DNA of 64,000 nt from Hirundichthys speculiger. Its lineage: Eukaryota; Chordata; Actinopteri; Beloniformes; Exocoetidae. The stretch is from positions 2,007,001-2,071,000 of the forward strand of contig JAGFBZ010001254.1 of assembly GCA_018398805.1 (NCBI GenBank), written 5' to 3'. This document shows, in pieces, positions 22,912-35,216 of this stretch. The translations under genes were made by a program, and so were the position numbers. The notes under the pieces were generated by a model that ran no database searches, had not been told where the DNA came from, and worked only from the letters and a program-made list of their open reading frames with translations. Every line of letters begins with the position of its first letter. The stretch's first letter is position 1.

Positions 22912-23544
22912 TTGTGCTGGGTGATATGGAAAAAAATCATATATCACGATATGGACTATTTTATATCACGATTACGATATATATCACGATATACCATAAT
23001 AAAGTATGTTTTCAGTTATTCTCTGAAAAGTCTGACAAAAATTTCATTGCTTACTTTTCAACTTTATTTTGAAAGGACATTTAGCTGAACTGTCACAAAC
23101 ATACATTTTAGTGCAGCAAAACCAGGTAGGTACAGAGGTACAGTAGCTTTCACATTTTTTTTTCTGAGAGTTTCTGAGAGGAAAAACACATTTTTGCACT
23201 GAAGTTCAGCTATAAAAAATAGAAATTATTTTTCAACTTTCTGAAATCTGTAACCTTGTAGTGCAAAGTTTGCAAACCAATAGAAAGTGTCTAAAGTAAA
23301 CATCAGGGTTGAAGAGAACTCTGTTTAAGGTATTAACCATGAATAAAAGTGCAAACATAAAAGGCTACTTTGTAGAAATAGATATGATTTTATCAAATTT
23401 ATCGTTGCAGGTTATTTAATTACATATTTGCTGTAATAATTGATAAAATTAGGTTAGAAATGATAGAAACGATAGAAGAGAAATGGCACGATACACACTT
23501 TTCTATCGTCCCCACGATATGTATCGTCATATTGCCCAGCACTA
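22912..23544. mobile_element. hAT-type MITE with perfect 8-bp target duplication
   Basis: The ends are TTGTGCTGGGTGATATGG on the left and, reverse-complemented, TAGTGCTGGGCAATATGACG on the right. Flanking octamers are identical: GTCAGACC at 22904-22911 and 23545-23552. The left portion has TATCACGATAT repeats. There is no coding capacity. It is inserted just beside the hAT transposase relic 22142-22773. Confidence 0.9.
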
Positions 23545-23729
23545 GTCAGACCCGCGCTCTGGTTCTTCCAACCCGGCCCGACCCGGCATCCAACTCAGGC
23601 TAAAATGTTTCACCCGTTGTATAGAATGTAACGGTTCACTCGTGGGTACCCGAACCTGTGCAGGTCTCTGGCGTAGAGTACAGCCCTGTGTGCCACTAGT
23701 GCTAAACAACAATCAACACCACTGACTCC

Positions 23730-24420
23730 GCTCCATCAGCAGCTAAACACCCCCACGCCATGATGCTGCCTCCACCATGTTAGACACATGATGTGGTGTA
23801 CTCCATACTTTTCTCCTCCCTTTGTGCTGAGACAAGTTTATCTTGGTGTCATCTGTGTCATCTTCCAGAACACAGGAGGCTTTTTTTAGTTGTTTCCTGG
23901 CAAAGTCTAATGTGGTTTTCCTGCTCATGAATGTTACCAGTGGTTTGGACGCTGATATAAATCTTCTGTATTTACATAAATGAAGGCATCTTTTGATTGT
24001 AAATTTGAACAAGACACCCACCTCCTGAGAGAGAATTTGTTGCTTCTCTTGATGTTGTGAGGGGAGTTTTCTTTCTGAAAAAAGGATTGCAGAATGATTC
24101 ATTTTAGATGGTCTTCCAGGCATTTTCATGTTGTTTTCTTTCTTTTTGAGAAAATATCAAACTCTCACTTATATATTAGTGATCTTTTTTTAGTCTAATG
24201 ATGCACTCCTTCAATTGCATCAAACTCTCCTTGTAGCTCCAGTCAAAAAGCTGCCAAATGCCAACCCGATACTTGATATAAACTCCAGACCTTTTATCCG
24301 CAAAATCATAAAAACTCATCTGGACTGTGAATGGTTTCAGACAGACATTTTACCATTCATTGATCACTGATTACCATCATGTCACGTGGACGCTGCCGAA
24401 AACAAAACAGCTCCTGGATA
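23730..24420 (-). mobile_element. Degenerate Tc1-like transposase pseudogene
   Basis: The minus frame 24129-23743 runs open from MPGRPSK (a Tc1 GRP-type hook) to LEDDTDDTKINLSQHKG (around the second catalytic Asp) and, in another frame, HGGGSIMAWGCLAADG (the KHGGGxxMxWGC block). Frameshifts and the missing final catalytic region show it is inactive. Upstream minus-strand sequence to about 24420 is part of the same relic. Confidence 0.8.
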
Positions 24421-27013
24421 TGTCGCAATATCACAATTTGTCACCATGAATTGTGACTCTATGTTATTATGGGCAGGTGAGTCAGTGTACCTGTTACATG
24501 TTTTGCTGTGAGACCATTCTGACAAATTTTTAGACTTTAAGATTCTGCTTTACATGACAAGTATACAAACAAATAACGCTGCTCTCTTTTTTTCTCGATC
24601 CATTTACACTCGCATGCAGAAGGCGAGATGAACAAAGCTTGACATAATCAAGTCAAATCAATTCAGTTGCAAATGAACAATTTGACTCTTGGTCTTCACA
24701 AACTGTCCAACAAACAGCTTCCTCTATCTCTAGAGCCGTTATTCACTTAAATCTTGCTGCTGCAAATAAAATGCCTGAGGGCTATAGATTAAATTTTTCA
24801 TGAAAAGCAAAAAAGAAAAGAAAAAGGAAACAGGCCTACTTTATGAATGCATAAACTTTATTAAGTGGTGGTTTTCTTACGCTCTTTCTTTTATTCATTT
24901 CACTCCATCTCTCTTAAAGTACAGCTTTTGAAATGAAATACAAAAACCTACACAATTTATTCACAAATGAAAACTGCCCAGTTATTTACTTTATGCTATG
25001 GTATCCATCCTTTGTATTTCATTCAAGATATGGCATATATGAATATGTGTTTGATAGAAAATATGTTTGCAGTCAACAAATGCCTTTTTACAGTCCATGT
25101 GCTCAATCAGTATATTTTACAGATACTTCAGATGGATATTTAGTTCATCTGTAGCTTTTTAACTGCGAGATATATTTGAGTAGTTTTGTTTTTTTATCAT
25201 AAAAGTACCAACTGAACCCTTTAAGTTTGAGAATTATGAAGACTACAAAATATCAAGCAACTGCAGTTTGTTGCAACATTAGCAGTTTTATTTAGCTTTG
25301 CTGGAGGCACCAGTGTTGGCAAAGACAAACTTTGTTTTCATTATTAAATGCTTCTGAAAAGAACATAGTGTTTTTGTTTTGTTTGTTTTGTTGACAGAAA
25401 ATTATTTACATATAACATAAGACCTGTTTCTCAGAATCCAGAAAGGATCAGTGTTGTTATTTTGTAAACAAGGGTCAAGTGTGTTGTGTTTTCTGTAAAC
25501 TGGTATACTTTACATCGTTTCCGGGAAAGTAATCCATTAGAACAGAGACCTTTAGCAAGGCAACAGAAAACGTTTTTGAAACAGTCACTTGCAGGGTTTC
25601 ATCCTTTGAGAAGAACTATTCTCTCAGCATGAGAGCATACTGCGCTGTCTTTTTTCAAACCAAAATATTGATATTGAAAGTAATAACCTTCATTCCTGAT
25701 AGAAAAAAAATCCCAGTGTATACACAAGACAAAATTAATAATAATAATCACAAGAAAAGTCCCCTGCACTGCTGTTTCTTGCAGCTAAATTCATGAATTT
25801 GAACTATATGCAGATTCTGGGCTTAGTCAGCTAAAGATATGTGTGCATGAGAAGGAAGCCTTCGGGGTAAACCAGAAGTTGCAAAACAAAACATAAAGCA
25901 GCTACAGCGCATTAAAGAAAACCCAAGTGGATGAGCAACACCTTCAGATCCTGTCATGTTCTCTCAAATGACTTCAATTTCTCCTGAATTGATTCTCTTT
26001 TGACAGTAACTCCCTAGTATGTAACAAATGAAGAATGATGCTTTATATAGTCTGGCAATAAAAGTGATCAAAAAACATATTGTCACAGCACATCTAAAGA
26101 TGAAATCAATTACCTAACGTAGATTATTACATGAACGGACATATGTGTTGTTGATATTAGGTCTCCAGGCCACAACTTTGTCACCCCCTGCAATGACATG
26201 TCAAGTTCAGTAGCGCAGCAGCAGCAGTGACAATAAAACATTGCCCCGCAGGAAGGTTTAGAGTCGGGGTCTGTAGGTGGAGGCTGGGTGGTGTAGAGGG
26301 AAATAGTGAGGAAATGGAAGTGTCTGTTGCAGTGGTGACAGCAGCAACAGCATTTAAAGGCACCAACATTTTAACGTACGGCACGTGTCTAAATAAAACC
26401 ATAAATACTGGAAACTTTCCATTTTGAATGAATGATCCAGCATGCACAATATTACAATCTAATTTAAATGGGGAAGAGGCATTTTTAAAACCATCAGTCA
26501 TTTCCTGCATTTGACAAGTAGTAAATGTCCCTGTTGCGATAAAGAAGTTGTTTGCAGAACACTGTCTTGTCTTGTCTCCTACACTTGATTAAAAGTGCAG
26601 TTGGAGCAATTGCTCTTTTTTTTAATGCAAGAAGCTGCCAGGTTCACAGTTTCCCTCATTGTCTCTGTCTTGTTGCCTGACATCTGGTGAAAGCAGCAAT
26701 AATGATGAAAAATTATACTTGCTTCACCTATAAGCACAAATGGTTATCTCAAACAAATGACTGGACTTCTGTTTACTCTTTGACAGTAATTGCTTTGGCC
26801 CATCTGCTAACTGACAGCATTCTACCCACAAAGATGCCTGGAGAAAAGAGGAGGATGTAGAATTGAAAAAAAAAAAAACTTTTCTGTGCTTGAGATAATT
26901 TATTTAAAACCCCAACACAAGCCACAGGCTGAAACTCAAACCTCGACTGGCTGCAGTGAGGTCATGAGGTCCAACCAACTTCTCTGACCAGAGCAGTTGA
27001 AATGGTTGAAGGG

Positions 27014-27048
<35 letters not shown>

Positions 27049-28447
27049 GTGTCTCTGCCACCTAGCCATAAAATTTGTGCAAGACCTTTTGTTCTTAGTG
27101 ACATTTTTGAAACTCAACATCTTTTGTCTTACATGTCATTAATACTCCATTGATGCATTTTTCCCTCTCTGGACACCTTCATGGCTAAAATGTGAACATA
27201 AAAAAAGGTATTAAATCATCATACATCAAAATTTTTTTCAAGTCTTTTTGATAAAACACTTTAATAGCTTTAAACTTTTTTAAAGCTGCCATTCAACATT
27301 CAATCATTTTCAGTAACAGAACAATTTAAATGCCAGTTTAATTATTAGAATTATTAATTATTTATTACACACACACAAAACCAAAATAATAACAGTAATA
27401 ATAATAATAATAAGGAGCGATGTGGCTTCAGTGGTGATAAGAGTCTTGGATATATCACAGCGCAGCAACAAAATTGATTTGATTGTATTAGTATTTTCTT
27501 GGTAGTGTCAGATTCTCCCTCTGGATAACGTTTATGGCCAAAAACGCCTCATTGACTTCCAATAAAACCACAGTTTTTAATCTCGCTGCTATTACAGTAT
27601 AAAACCAACCAATTTTGTAATGTCAGCTTTTCAATTTGAAGAAACGTTTTACTGTTTTCCACCAGATTTAACCGTTTTCCCAATACAGGTTATTGCATGA
27701 AATGTATTTTATTATTATATCATTTTATGGAGCTGTGTAGCTGCCAAGGGACCCCAAGAGATTTTTTGTTTGTTTGTTTTTTGACAAAAATGGTCAAAAA
27801 AGGGTTAAGCATACAATGTAGGTCTGTGGTATCCCAAAAATGTATGTGTGTGTGTGTGTGCATGCTTGTGTGTGTGCTTGGTGGGCTTGATATTTCGTAT
27901 TAATATTATTTTTTTTCCTTCTTTCTTTTTTCTGTCTTTTTTCACTCTCGTAAGCTTTTTTTTTCAACCCCCCCAGAAATAATTCAGTAGTTTCAAAATT
28001 CAGAATCAGAACAATCAAGACTTGAATAATGAATCAGCAAAAACACTCTAGTTGTGTCTGTGGTTCACATTAAAAAAAAAAAAAATCTCTTTGATGATCT
28101 GGTCACGGAAATAAACATTTCACGTGATAAATATGGAAACTAGGCCACATACATCTCTCAGAGGGACAGCTGCAGAAGATGTCAAAAGCGTTCCCTTCCA
28201 TTGACGTTACTGTAAATACCAGTTTTGCATCTTTTAAAGTCTATTAAACCACACACTAGATATACCAGTAAGTTCTTCTTCAGATTTATAACATTTAAAA
28301 TATTTAAGAAAGTTAATATTATCAGGACTATGATGTGTAGGACTTATTACAGCATATGTATTTTGCTTTATTATTATTTGCTGATGGTGCAACGACACTG
28401 GAAAAGACAGCAGCCAGCTGGCTGACTTGTAACAACAGGGCCGAATG

Positions 28448-29260
28448 CAGAGGTGGGCGGTGAATTTTACCAAGGGGGCATATGAGAATTGAGGTGATTT
28501 TACGAGGTTAGAACAATACACATAACTCAGTCAAATACATATTATATTTCCTTATAGAAAAACAGTAAATTAAGTACTACAAAGACACAATGAAAATGTG
28601 GAGAATATAATCATATTACTATTATTCAACATAGACAAAAACTCTTTTGAAAATGTGCAGTTGTACATTGTTGCAGTGTTTCAAAGACCAGCATCACAAT
28701 AACTTAGCACAAAAAGAAGCAATAAATGCACCCAGTTTTTTGTTATACATCAGTTTTTTGTTGTTGTTGTTGTTGTTTTTATCTTATCCAGGGAAATCCA
28801 GCCTGTGTTGGGCTTGAACAAGTTCACTGAAGTCAGGTTAAATATCTGAGCTGCTAAGGCCAAGGACAGAGGCTCTGTATCTGGATTTGTTAGTCTACAT
28901 CACTGAGAATGTTTGTTCACATATGTAGGTAGATCCAGAGGGAACCAGCACTCACTGAGCATGCCTCCGTCGGTGTGGAAAGCTTTCCTTCAAGAGAAAT
29001 AAAAATCCAGCAGTGATACTGATTTAAAGTGCTCTGCCAGTAGTTTCTTGGAGTGCGAAATCAATGAGTTCAAGTTTAAATTGGTGCCCCTAACATGGGC
29101 GAGTACCTTTGAAGGTGATCAGCTGATGGTGTGACTTCTTTTGATGTTGGCATGTGCGTAAAAATGTTTCCCTCCAGCTGGCTTAAAAGAAACTTTTCTG
29201 AATGGATGGTCAGAAGGCCTTTTAGATGGAAGGTGAAATGTCCAGTTGCTTCATTCAAAC
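28448..29260 (-). mobile_element. hAT transposase relic, C-terminal dimerisation region
   Basis: In minus-strand translation, 29258-29076 gives FLLSQLEGNIFTHMPTSK and VTPSADHLQRYSPMLGA. Further down, about 28945-28795, the relic reads STYICEQTFSVM, TNKSRYRA and PDFSELVQAQHRLDFPG: the hAT dimerisation domain with its CEQTFS signature, broken by stops. The element probably terminates at CAGAGGTGGGCGGTG (28448), which fits a hAT end. The 5' half is missing beyond 29260. Confidence 0.75.
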
Positions 29261-30302
29261 CCTGTTCACTATGACCTGACTCTATTGTTTTCTGCTACAT
29301 CGTCAGTCTTGTTGTCATATTTTTATTTAACTAAAATCTTCCTCTGCTGTCTTTTTCTCATAATTAAGTTAAAAAAAACAAACAAACAAACAAAAAACAT
29401 GAACATTTATATTTCATTCAATAAAACCCATCTCAGCCAAAACTAAATACTTTTGCTGTGTAAGCCTAAGCGAAATAGTGGGTAAGACAGAAAAGGGAGA
29501 GAAATTGTGTTCAAATGAAAACCACAATCTTTCAGGCTATAAAAAGTGAAAAATCTGTTGTCTCACACAGAAAATCAACATTGGTCTCTGAAGCAAAACT
29601 CTACGCTTCCACTGTATTCTACTCCACTGCCACCCTTACTACCTCTTAATGCAAAGTTTGTCAATTTTTTATGACCAGCACATCACAGGAGACGTTACAT
29701 ATGTCTAAGCCAAGAGGGGATCTCCAGTAAAAAGACATCCCGGAGAGCCATTCTTTAATCCACTTCCACCCTCCAGCTGTACACAAACATGTCCTATGTA
29801 GGACCAACATTGCCTCTCTAGTGCCTGCTTCCATAAAACATGACAGCATTCCACAATCTGAAACCGATCCCTTTCTCCATTTCTATAGTCCACGTTCAGC
29901 AAAAAGTTCTTAATGTCTCTGGTTACTGTCTGTGCTTTATTCATATGACACTGAATAAATCCATAGCGATGCATAAACTCTAAAATAAATTAAACTTTCT
30001 TCCTGGTGATTCAGTACCAGCCTCAGTTTTGCTGTAGCTGCTGGTGTTTGCAATGTTTTTGCTGCTGCAGGACAATCTGAGTCAGCTTCAGAAAGTGGAG
30101 GTTCCTTCTGGTTACTAAACAAAGGCAGCAAGTGGAGAGACAAAATACAAGTAGGGATAAAATTAATGATATGACTAGTTCAGCCAGTTCTTGCCTGTGT
30201 GACCACTGTGGGGACAAACCTGGTGGGATTTTTTTAAAAATAATTTTTACGGTATCTTTAGCTTGCTAGTCACTTAGCCCCGTAGCACCCAAGCATAGGA
30301 AT

Positions 30303-30655
30303 ATCCATCCATCCATCATTATCTATGACCGTTTAATCCTCTGCAGGGGGATATCCTTCACGGGGATCTGATGGAGTCTAGGTACATCCTTGACAGGTCA
30401 CCAGTCCATCACAGGGCCACATGTAGACAAACAAACATGCACACTCACAATCACTCCTACGGGCAATTTAGAACCACCAATTAACCTGACATGCATGTCT
30501 TTGGACTGTGGGAGGAAGCCGGAGTACCTGGAGGAAACCTACGCAAGCACGGGGAGAACATGCAAACTCCACACAGAAAGACCCCTGCTGAGGTTCAAAC
30601 CAGGAACCTTCTAGCTGTGAGGCAACAGCGCTAATCACCAAGCCACCGTGCTGCC
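30303..30655 (+). mobile_element. LINE 3'-tail repeat, most complete copy
   Basis: It runs from ATCCATCCATCCATC through CTCTGCAGGGGGATA, TTGACAGGTCACCAGTCCA, CTACGGGCAATTTAGAACC, GACTGTGGGAGGAAGCC and GGGGAGAACATGCAAACTCC to AAGCCACCGTGCTGCC. Same family as 14727-14996 and 54387-54665. Confidence 0.8.
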
Positions 30656-32701
30656 AGCAGAGGAATAATCATTGAAAAAAATCATTTGGGCTGATGTTGC
30701 ATCTTTTTGGGTGGGAGTAAACCAATATTAGTGGGTTTTTTGTAATCGGCCCATTTTTGACCATTTTAGGCAATGCTGCATGTTTGCAACTGTGAGCTTT
30801 CCTGGTTAATTTCGTTTAAAAAATCCAAGTCATTCTCTGCAGATCTTTTGGCAGAAAGGTATAGTGAAAGCTCACCAGCAACTGCTAGTACTACAATAAA
30901 ATTTACATAATAGACCTTTATTGAATATTCTGATTACAAAGTATTGAATGCAAACATCATAAATAAAGATCGAAGAACAAATCAAACAAGAATGTAATGT
31001 AAATAAATAAAAATGTAATGTAAATTAATGTAAATAAAAATGTACATATGAAGCACATAAAAAATAGCAATAAACAGTGCAAACAGGTTCTGGGTTACAG
31101 TAACACAATGAACTTGTCTCTGAAGTGGTGTGACCTATCACATTAGCTGTCCAAACAACTGTCCCATGTTCTTTATCTAGATTACTGTATATGGTAGGCC
31201 CTGTAACAGTTAAGGTTCTCTTTGACACATAGTCTGATATCACACTTTTCACAAGCTGTGACAGTATACCTATCCATGCAAAAGCTGCATCTACCAGGCT
31301 TCTGCAGTTTGCAAGAGCTTCTACTTCACTGTCATCACCGTTATCAAGAAACTGGAGAACATTTTCAACTGTGAATTTCTTTCATGGCATTGCCATCATT
31401 TCTGAAAAAAAGCAAATTATGAGCTAAACTAGTATATATTTGAAATAAACAACACTAGGTCTATGTTTTGCTTACATTCTTACCAAGAAAATAAAATTTA
31501 CGATCAACAGCAACTGCAAGGCGAACATGTAGCGCCAATGATTGTGCTTCACTTGGGCCCAAAATCAATCAAAGAAATAAATACTGTATGTTTTGATTTA
31601 TTCTTCTAAATGATAAATGATAGGCAGAATCTTCAGCACAAACCTATATATACAGTGTAAGCTATCATTTTATGCAGCATGTACAGCATACACTATCTAC
31701 ATAATTGTATACCTGAAAGGCTAGAGTTGCATATTTGCAACACTTTCATAACTATGGTTCTAACAAAAATGTTGTTTCAGGAAAATTAAAACAAGTAAAA
31801 TGTATGATGTCTAGAGACATTGTTTTAACAAGATATATTAAGATTATGTTCTTGAAGTATGTTATTTTGGTGTTTCAAATGGTGAGCCAGGGCAAACACA
31901 AGCTTCACATGAAAGAAGCCATTTTGAAATCTGTAGTTACAAGATCAGGAGACAGATGGCGACAATTCTGTTGCATATTTGCAGCTAAGGGACATACAGG
32001 TAATAAAATATACATAAAAATATTAGAATGGAATATTTTTGGCCCTGCCCCTCAACAAAGCTTATCTGCAACTGTGGGTGCTACAGGTTTAGATAGGCAT
32101 GTTGGCTGGGCATTCTGAAAAAGGGCCATCTCACACCATCCCGATGGAGATTGGTCAATAGAGGGGGGCTCGGCCTCCAGTGTAAGTATTTCAAGAATAC
32201 AAGTTTGTGTTCTTGCTAGTTTGGGCAACATCAAAATATTTAACAGGCATAGCGTTTACTAGGACTTTTTTATATATATATTTTTTTTTTACCCTTCTTG
32301 TGAAGGTACCTTTAGACTGTACCTTTAGAATTTTGCCCTCCTCAAAATTTTGATCACCAGCCACCACCACGCCATCCCCATGATCAGCTGACTAATATCA
32401 TCTTTTGCACAGTGATTACAACCATCTGTGCACCCCTTATGGTCGTTCTACTGCCTCCTAAGGGGAAAAAGAAACAAGTTGTTTGCTTCCAAAAACAAAA
32501 TGGAAAAAAAAAATGCAAACCTTTTTTGTGCATGTGTGTTTTGTGTGTGTGTTTAGTATAGATTCTGCAAGCTAAACAGCTCATACCAAAAAATATAGTT
32601 ATTTATGTTGGAGTTTTGAGTGCTGTGCTTTTCATAAGTTGTAGCTGCTTTTATGTCTTTATGTGTGAATGTGAACACATATCTTTCCATATCTCTGACA
32701 G

Positions 32702-33087
32702 GTATGACATGTCAGGCAAGGAGTTCCTACCTGGACACCGAGGTTCTATGGGGCTACCGCTTCACTCCAGTCTTATCACTGGAGAAAGGCTTCTACGAGG
32801 TAGACTACAACAACTTCCATGATGTCTACGAGACCAATACCCCCACCTGCAGTGCCAAGGAGATGGCCGCTAAGGTCCGGGACGAGCCCCTTTTGCCTCA
32901 GTTGCCACTCCTCAGCCCTGAGTCCAAAATGCATACTTTTGATCCCCTAAACCGCCTGTCAGAACAGGACCCACTAAGCCAGGATGAAGAGAGAGAGGAA
33001 AGGGATCCAAGGGGTGACAGAGGAGAGACCAATGGCTCAGCCGCTGCTCTGGGGGAGCTTCCCGTTGCTGATGGTCTACCCGAGTGA
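32702..33087 (+). CDS. kcnj5: kcnj5 coding exon 3 (residues 313-440 and stop)
   Basis: It starts after the acceptor CTCTGACAG with GT, completing the split Gly codon, then encodes 127 residues. The first about 60 close the cytoplasmic domain: [20 protein letters not shown] and [20 protein letters not shown] are the strongly conserved Kir3 C-terminal beta-strands, including the region implicated in Gbeta-gamma activation. The remaining about 65 residues form a poorly conserved, acidic and proline-rich tail ([19 protein letters not shown]) ending in ADGLPE at TGA 33085-33087. The protein totals 440 residues against 419 in human GIRK4; the extra length lies in this tail. No PDZ-type C-terminal motif is apparent. 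Confidence 0.96.
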
Positions 33088-33889
33088 ATGGCCTCATCAG
33101 CCAAAAACCCAGGAAAGACTAAACATTGCAATGCTTCATTTAATCAATGGCCAGCTTGTTCCATTGCAGTTAATGGAGAGAAAAGACATATTTCTCCAGC
33201 CCTTGACTCATGCAATACTTCTCCGTTAGAGTGTCAATCTATAGTATAGATTGGTTTTGTAGACAAGTAAGTACACATTCAGAGACACACGTGCAATATC
33301 TATATATACACTTAAAGGGTGGTTGTTCAGATTGTCTTTTTATAATCATAATGACTGCTTACTGCTATAACTCATCAGTTCAAGTTGAAACTGGTAGCCA
33401 CGAATAGCGAACCATGGATTTATTACGCATATGCCAATATTGTCCTTTTAGGGTGAGTTGATTCAGCTTCATTTGAGCCAGTTATTCCCCTTTCAGAAGC
33501 TGAAAAAAAGCATTCCCCCACCATTCACCACCTACATCTATCACAATCAGTCAACAAAACTGATATTAAAAAGAAATTAAGTTAAACTTTGGTGAATAAC
33601 AGCTCAGCATAATAGCATCAGGAAACCATGTCACCCCTCCCATGCACTATCAACCGGCAAATACTTTAAATTCCAGTGTTGTTTTCACAGTATTGCGCAG
33701 ACATTCGTACAACCCCCCTTTCAATCCTTAACTATTTTGTGTAAAAACATAATAAAAAAAATCGACTGATCATTATTGGTTTTAATATTAGACAAATACA
33801 ACCTCAGATAAACATCCAACATATATTTCTATTCACTGCGCCATTTTTCATTTAACAAAAATGAAGGCAAAAGGAAAATGAAGTTGTGG
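33088..33889 (+). other. kcnj5: kcnj5 3' untranslated region and downstream flank
   Basis: No coding sequence. The first plausible polyadenylation hexamer downstream of the stop is AATAAA at 33751-33756, which would give a 3' UTR of about 0.7 kb. No clear GT-rich downstream element confirms it. The 3' end could also lie further downstream. Confidence 0.4.
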
Positions 33890-35088
33890 TACCCCATGAT
33901 TAAGTTGCTTGTAGATCCAACCTTTGGCAGCAATAACGTGAAGTAGTAGTTTCCTGTATGACTTTATCAGTTCCTCACATTGTTGTGAAGTAATTTTGGC
34001 ACTTATTCACTTACACGCAGCTTTCTTAAGGTCCTTCCACAGCATTACAATTGGACTGAGGTACTGAGGTCTGGACTTAGACAAGCCCATTCCAAAACCT
34101 TAATTCTTTTTTCTTTCTACAGTCCTTTTAAACCAGATCTGTTGCCATGCTTCGGATCATTGTAATGTTGCATGACTCAATTTAGACCAAGCTTCAGGCT
34201 CATGACCTCACATTTGCTCTGAGAATACTTTGGCCTACAGAGGAGTTCCTCCACTCAAGTACTGCAAGTTCCAAAAATCTTGTGATTTTTGTTTTTTTTT
34301 TTAAACTCTCGTTTAAGTGAATTATGCTTCTATGCTCTTTTTAGACAAAAAGCTTTTTAAAAAAGTTTTTTATTGGCAACTCTTCGAATCAAACCTTTCC
34401 TTAAGTGGTTCAGTCAAACCGTACTTGTATTGTCATGGACTTCGACATGCTCATTGAGGCCTATAGGGTCTTAGATGTAGCACTTTTTTTTTTTTTTTTT
34501 TTTTTGGGGGGGGGGTTGTTTTTTCTGAGCATTGCACAGTCCGACATTGGGGTAAATGTGCAGGGACATCCGCTCCTGGAGAGATTGTCAGCTGTTGTGA
34601 ATGCTTCTGATGAAAAATGGTTCACACTAGAGAGAACACTGAATTCCACATTGTTTGGAAGCGGTTCTATAGATCTTTCCAGATTTATGTGTGGCAACAA
34701 GTGCTTCTCTGGGACAATTGCTTATACCATTCCCTTTTAACATTTAAGTCTTGGCACACAAGTCTGACTGCTCCAGAGCAGCAAACTGCCAAAATAGCTG
34801 CCTATATTAAGGTCTGCTGATGATCAGTCAACCAAATCAATCATTAGCAGCACCAGGCTGTGACTTACCCTCTTAAATCCTGTTGAAGCTGTCAGGGTCT
34901 ACTTAGGGTTGCCCACATGTTTCTTTTTGTTTGTTTGTTTTTGTTTTTTTCAATTGGAGAATTTTGGTTAATAAGTAATGACACTTTAAAAGAGTTGTTG
35001 ATGTTCTGTGGTTGTACCTAATACTAAGACTATGATCAAATATTTTTTCTATTATGTTTTCAAGCACAAATGCAAATGTGTGTGTGTG

Positions 35089-35125
<37 letters not shown>

Positions 35126-35127
35126 TA

Positions 35128-35163
<36 letters not shown>

Positions 35164-35216
35164 CATACATTCATATATAGGATCAAAAGAGGAGGTATTG
35201 ACTTTTGCACATGACT
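33890..35216 (-). mobile_element. Decayed Tc1-like element, transposase on the minus strand
   Basis: The + strand shows the complement of a well-known fish Tc1-like element in order: AACCTTTGGCAGCAATAAC (33920), CTTAAGGTCCTTCCACAGCA (34026), GAGGTCTGGACTTAGAC (complement of the SPDLNP motif, 34066), TGCATGACTCAATTTAGACC (34170), CTCATTGAGGCCTATAGGG (34450), CATTGCACAGTCCGACATTGG (34532) and GCTCCTGGAGAGATTG (34572). The terminal part has AGCAGCACCAGGCTG (34847) and CTTACCCTCTTAAA. A block between about 34270 and 34400 is missing. The end at GACTTTTGCACATGACTGTA (35197-35216) may be its terminus, split from the body by a TA microsatellite. Confidence 0.78.
35077..35172. repeat. GT/AT microsatellite
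   Basis: (GT)n passes into (AT)n with occasional G or C interruptions. Open frames on both strands here translate to Tyr-Ile runs and are artefacts of the repeat. Confidence 0.95.

Larger units (their letters stand above)
17673..32701 (+). other. kcnj5: kcnj5 intron 2 (15 kb, transposon-rich)
   Basis: GT donor at 17673, acceptor CTGACAG at 32700-32701. The phase-1 junction rebuilds a Gly codon (G|GT). The intron carries at least ten transposon segments, listed separately. Stretches with nothing assigned are 20346-21174, 24421-28447 and 29261-30302. The stretch 30656-32701 is also unassigned; it contains near-palindromic GCATATTTGCA words at 31732 and 31975. Low-complexity tracts: T25 at 27018-27045, TAA repeats at 27395-27413, TG repeats at 27842-27882, and TTG repeats at 28756-28777. 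Confidence 0.9.

Noticed and set aside
31735..32118. 127-codon open frame in kcnj5 intron 2 as a nested gene
   Set aside because: No domain, AT-rich codon use and no supporting signals; it could be part of an unidentified repeat.
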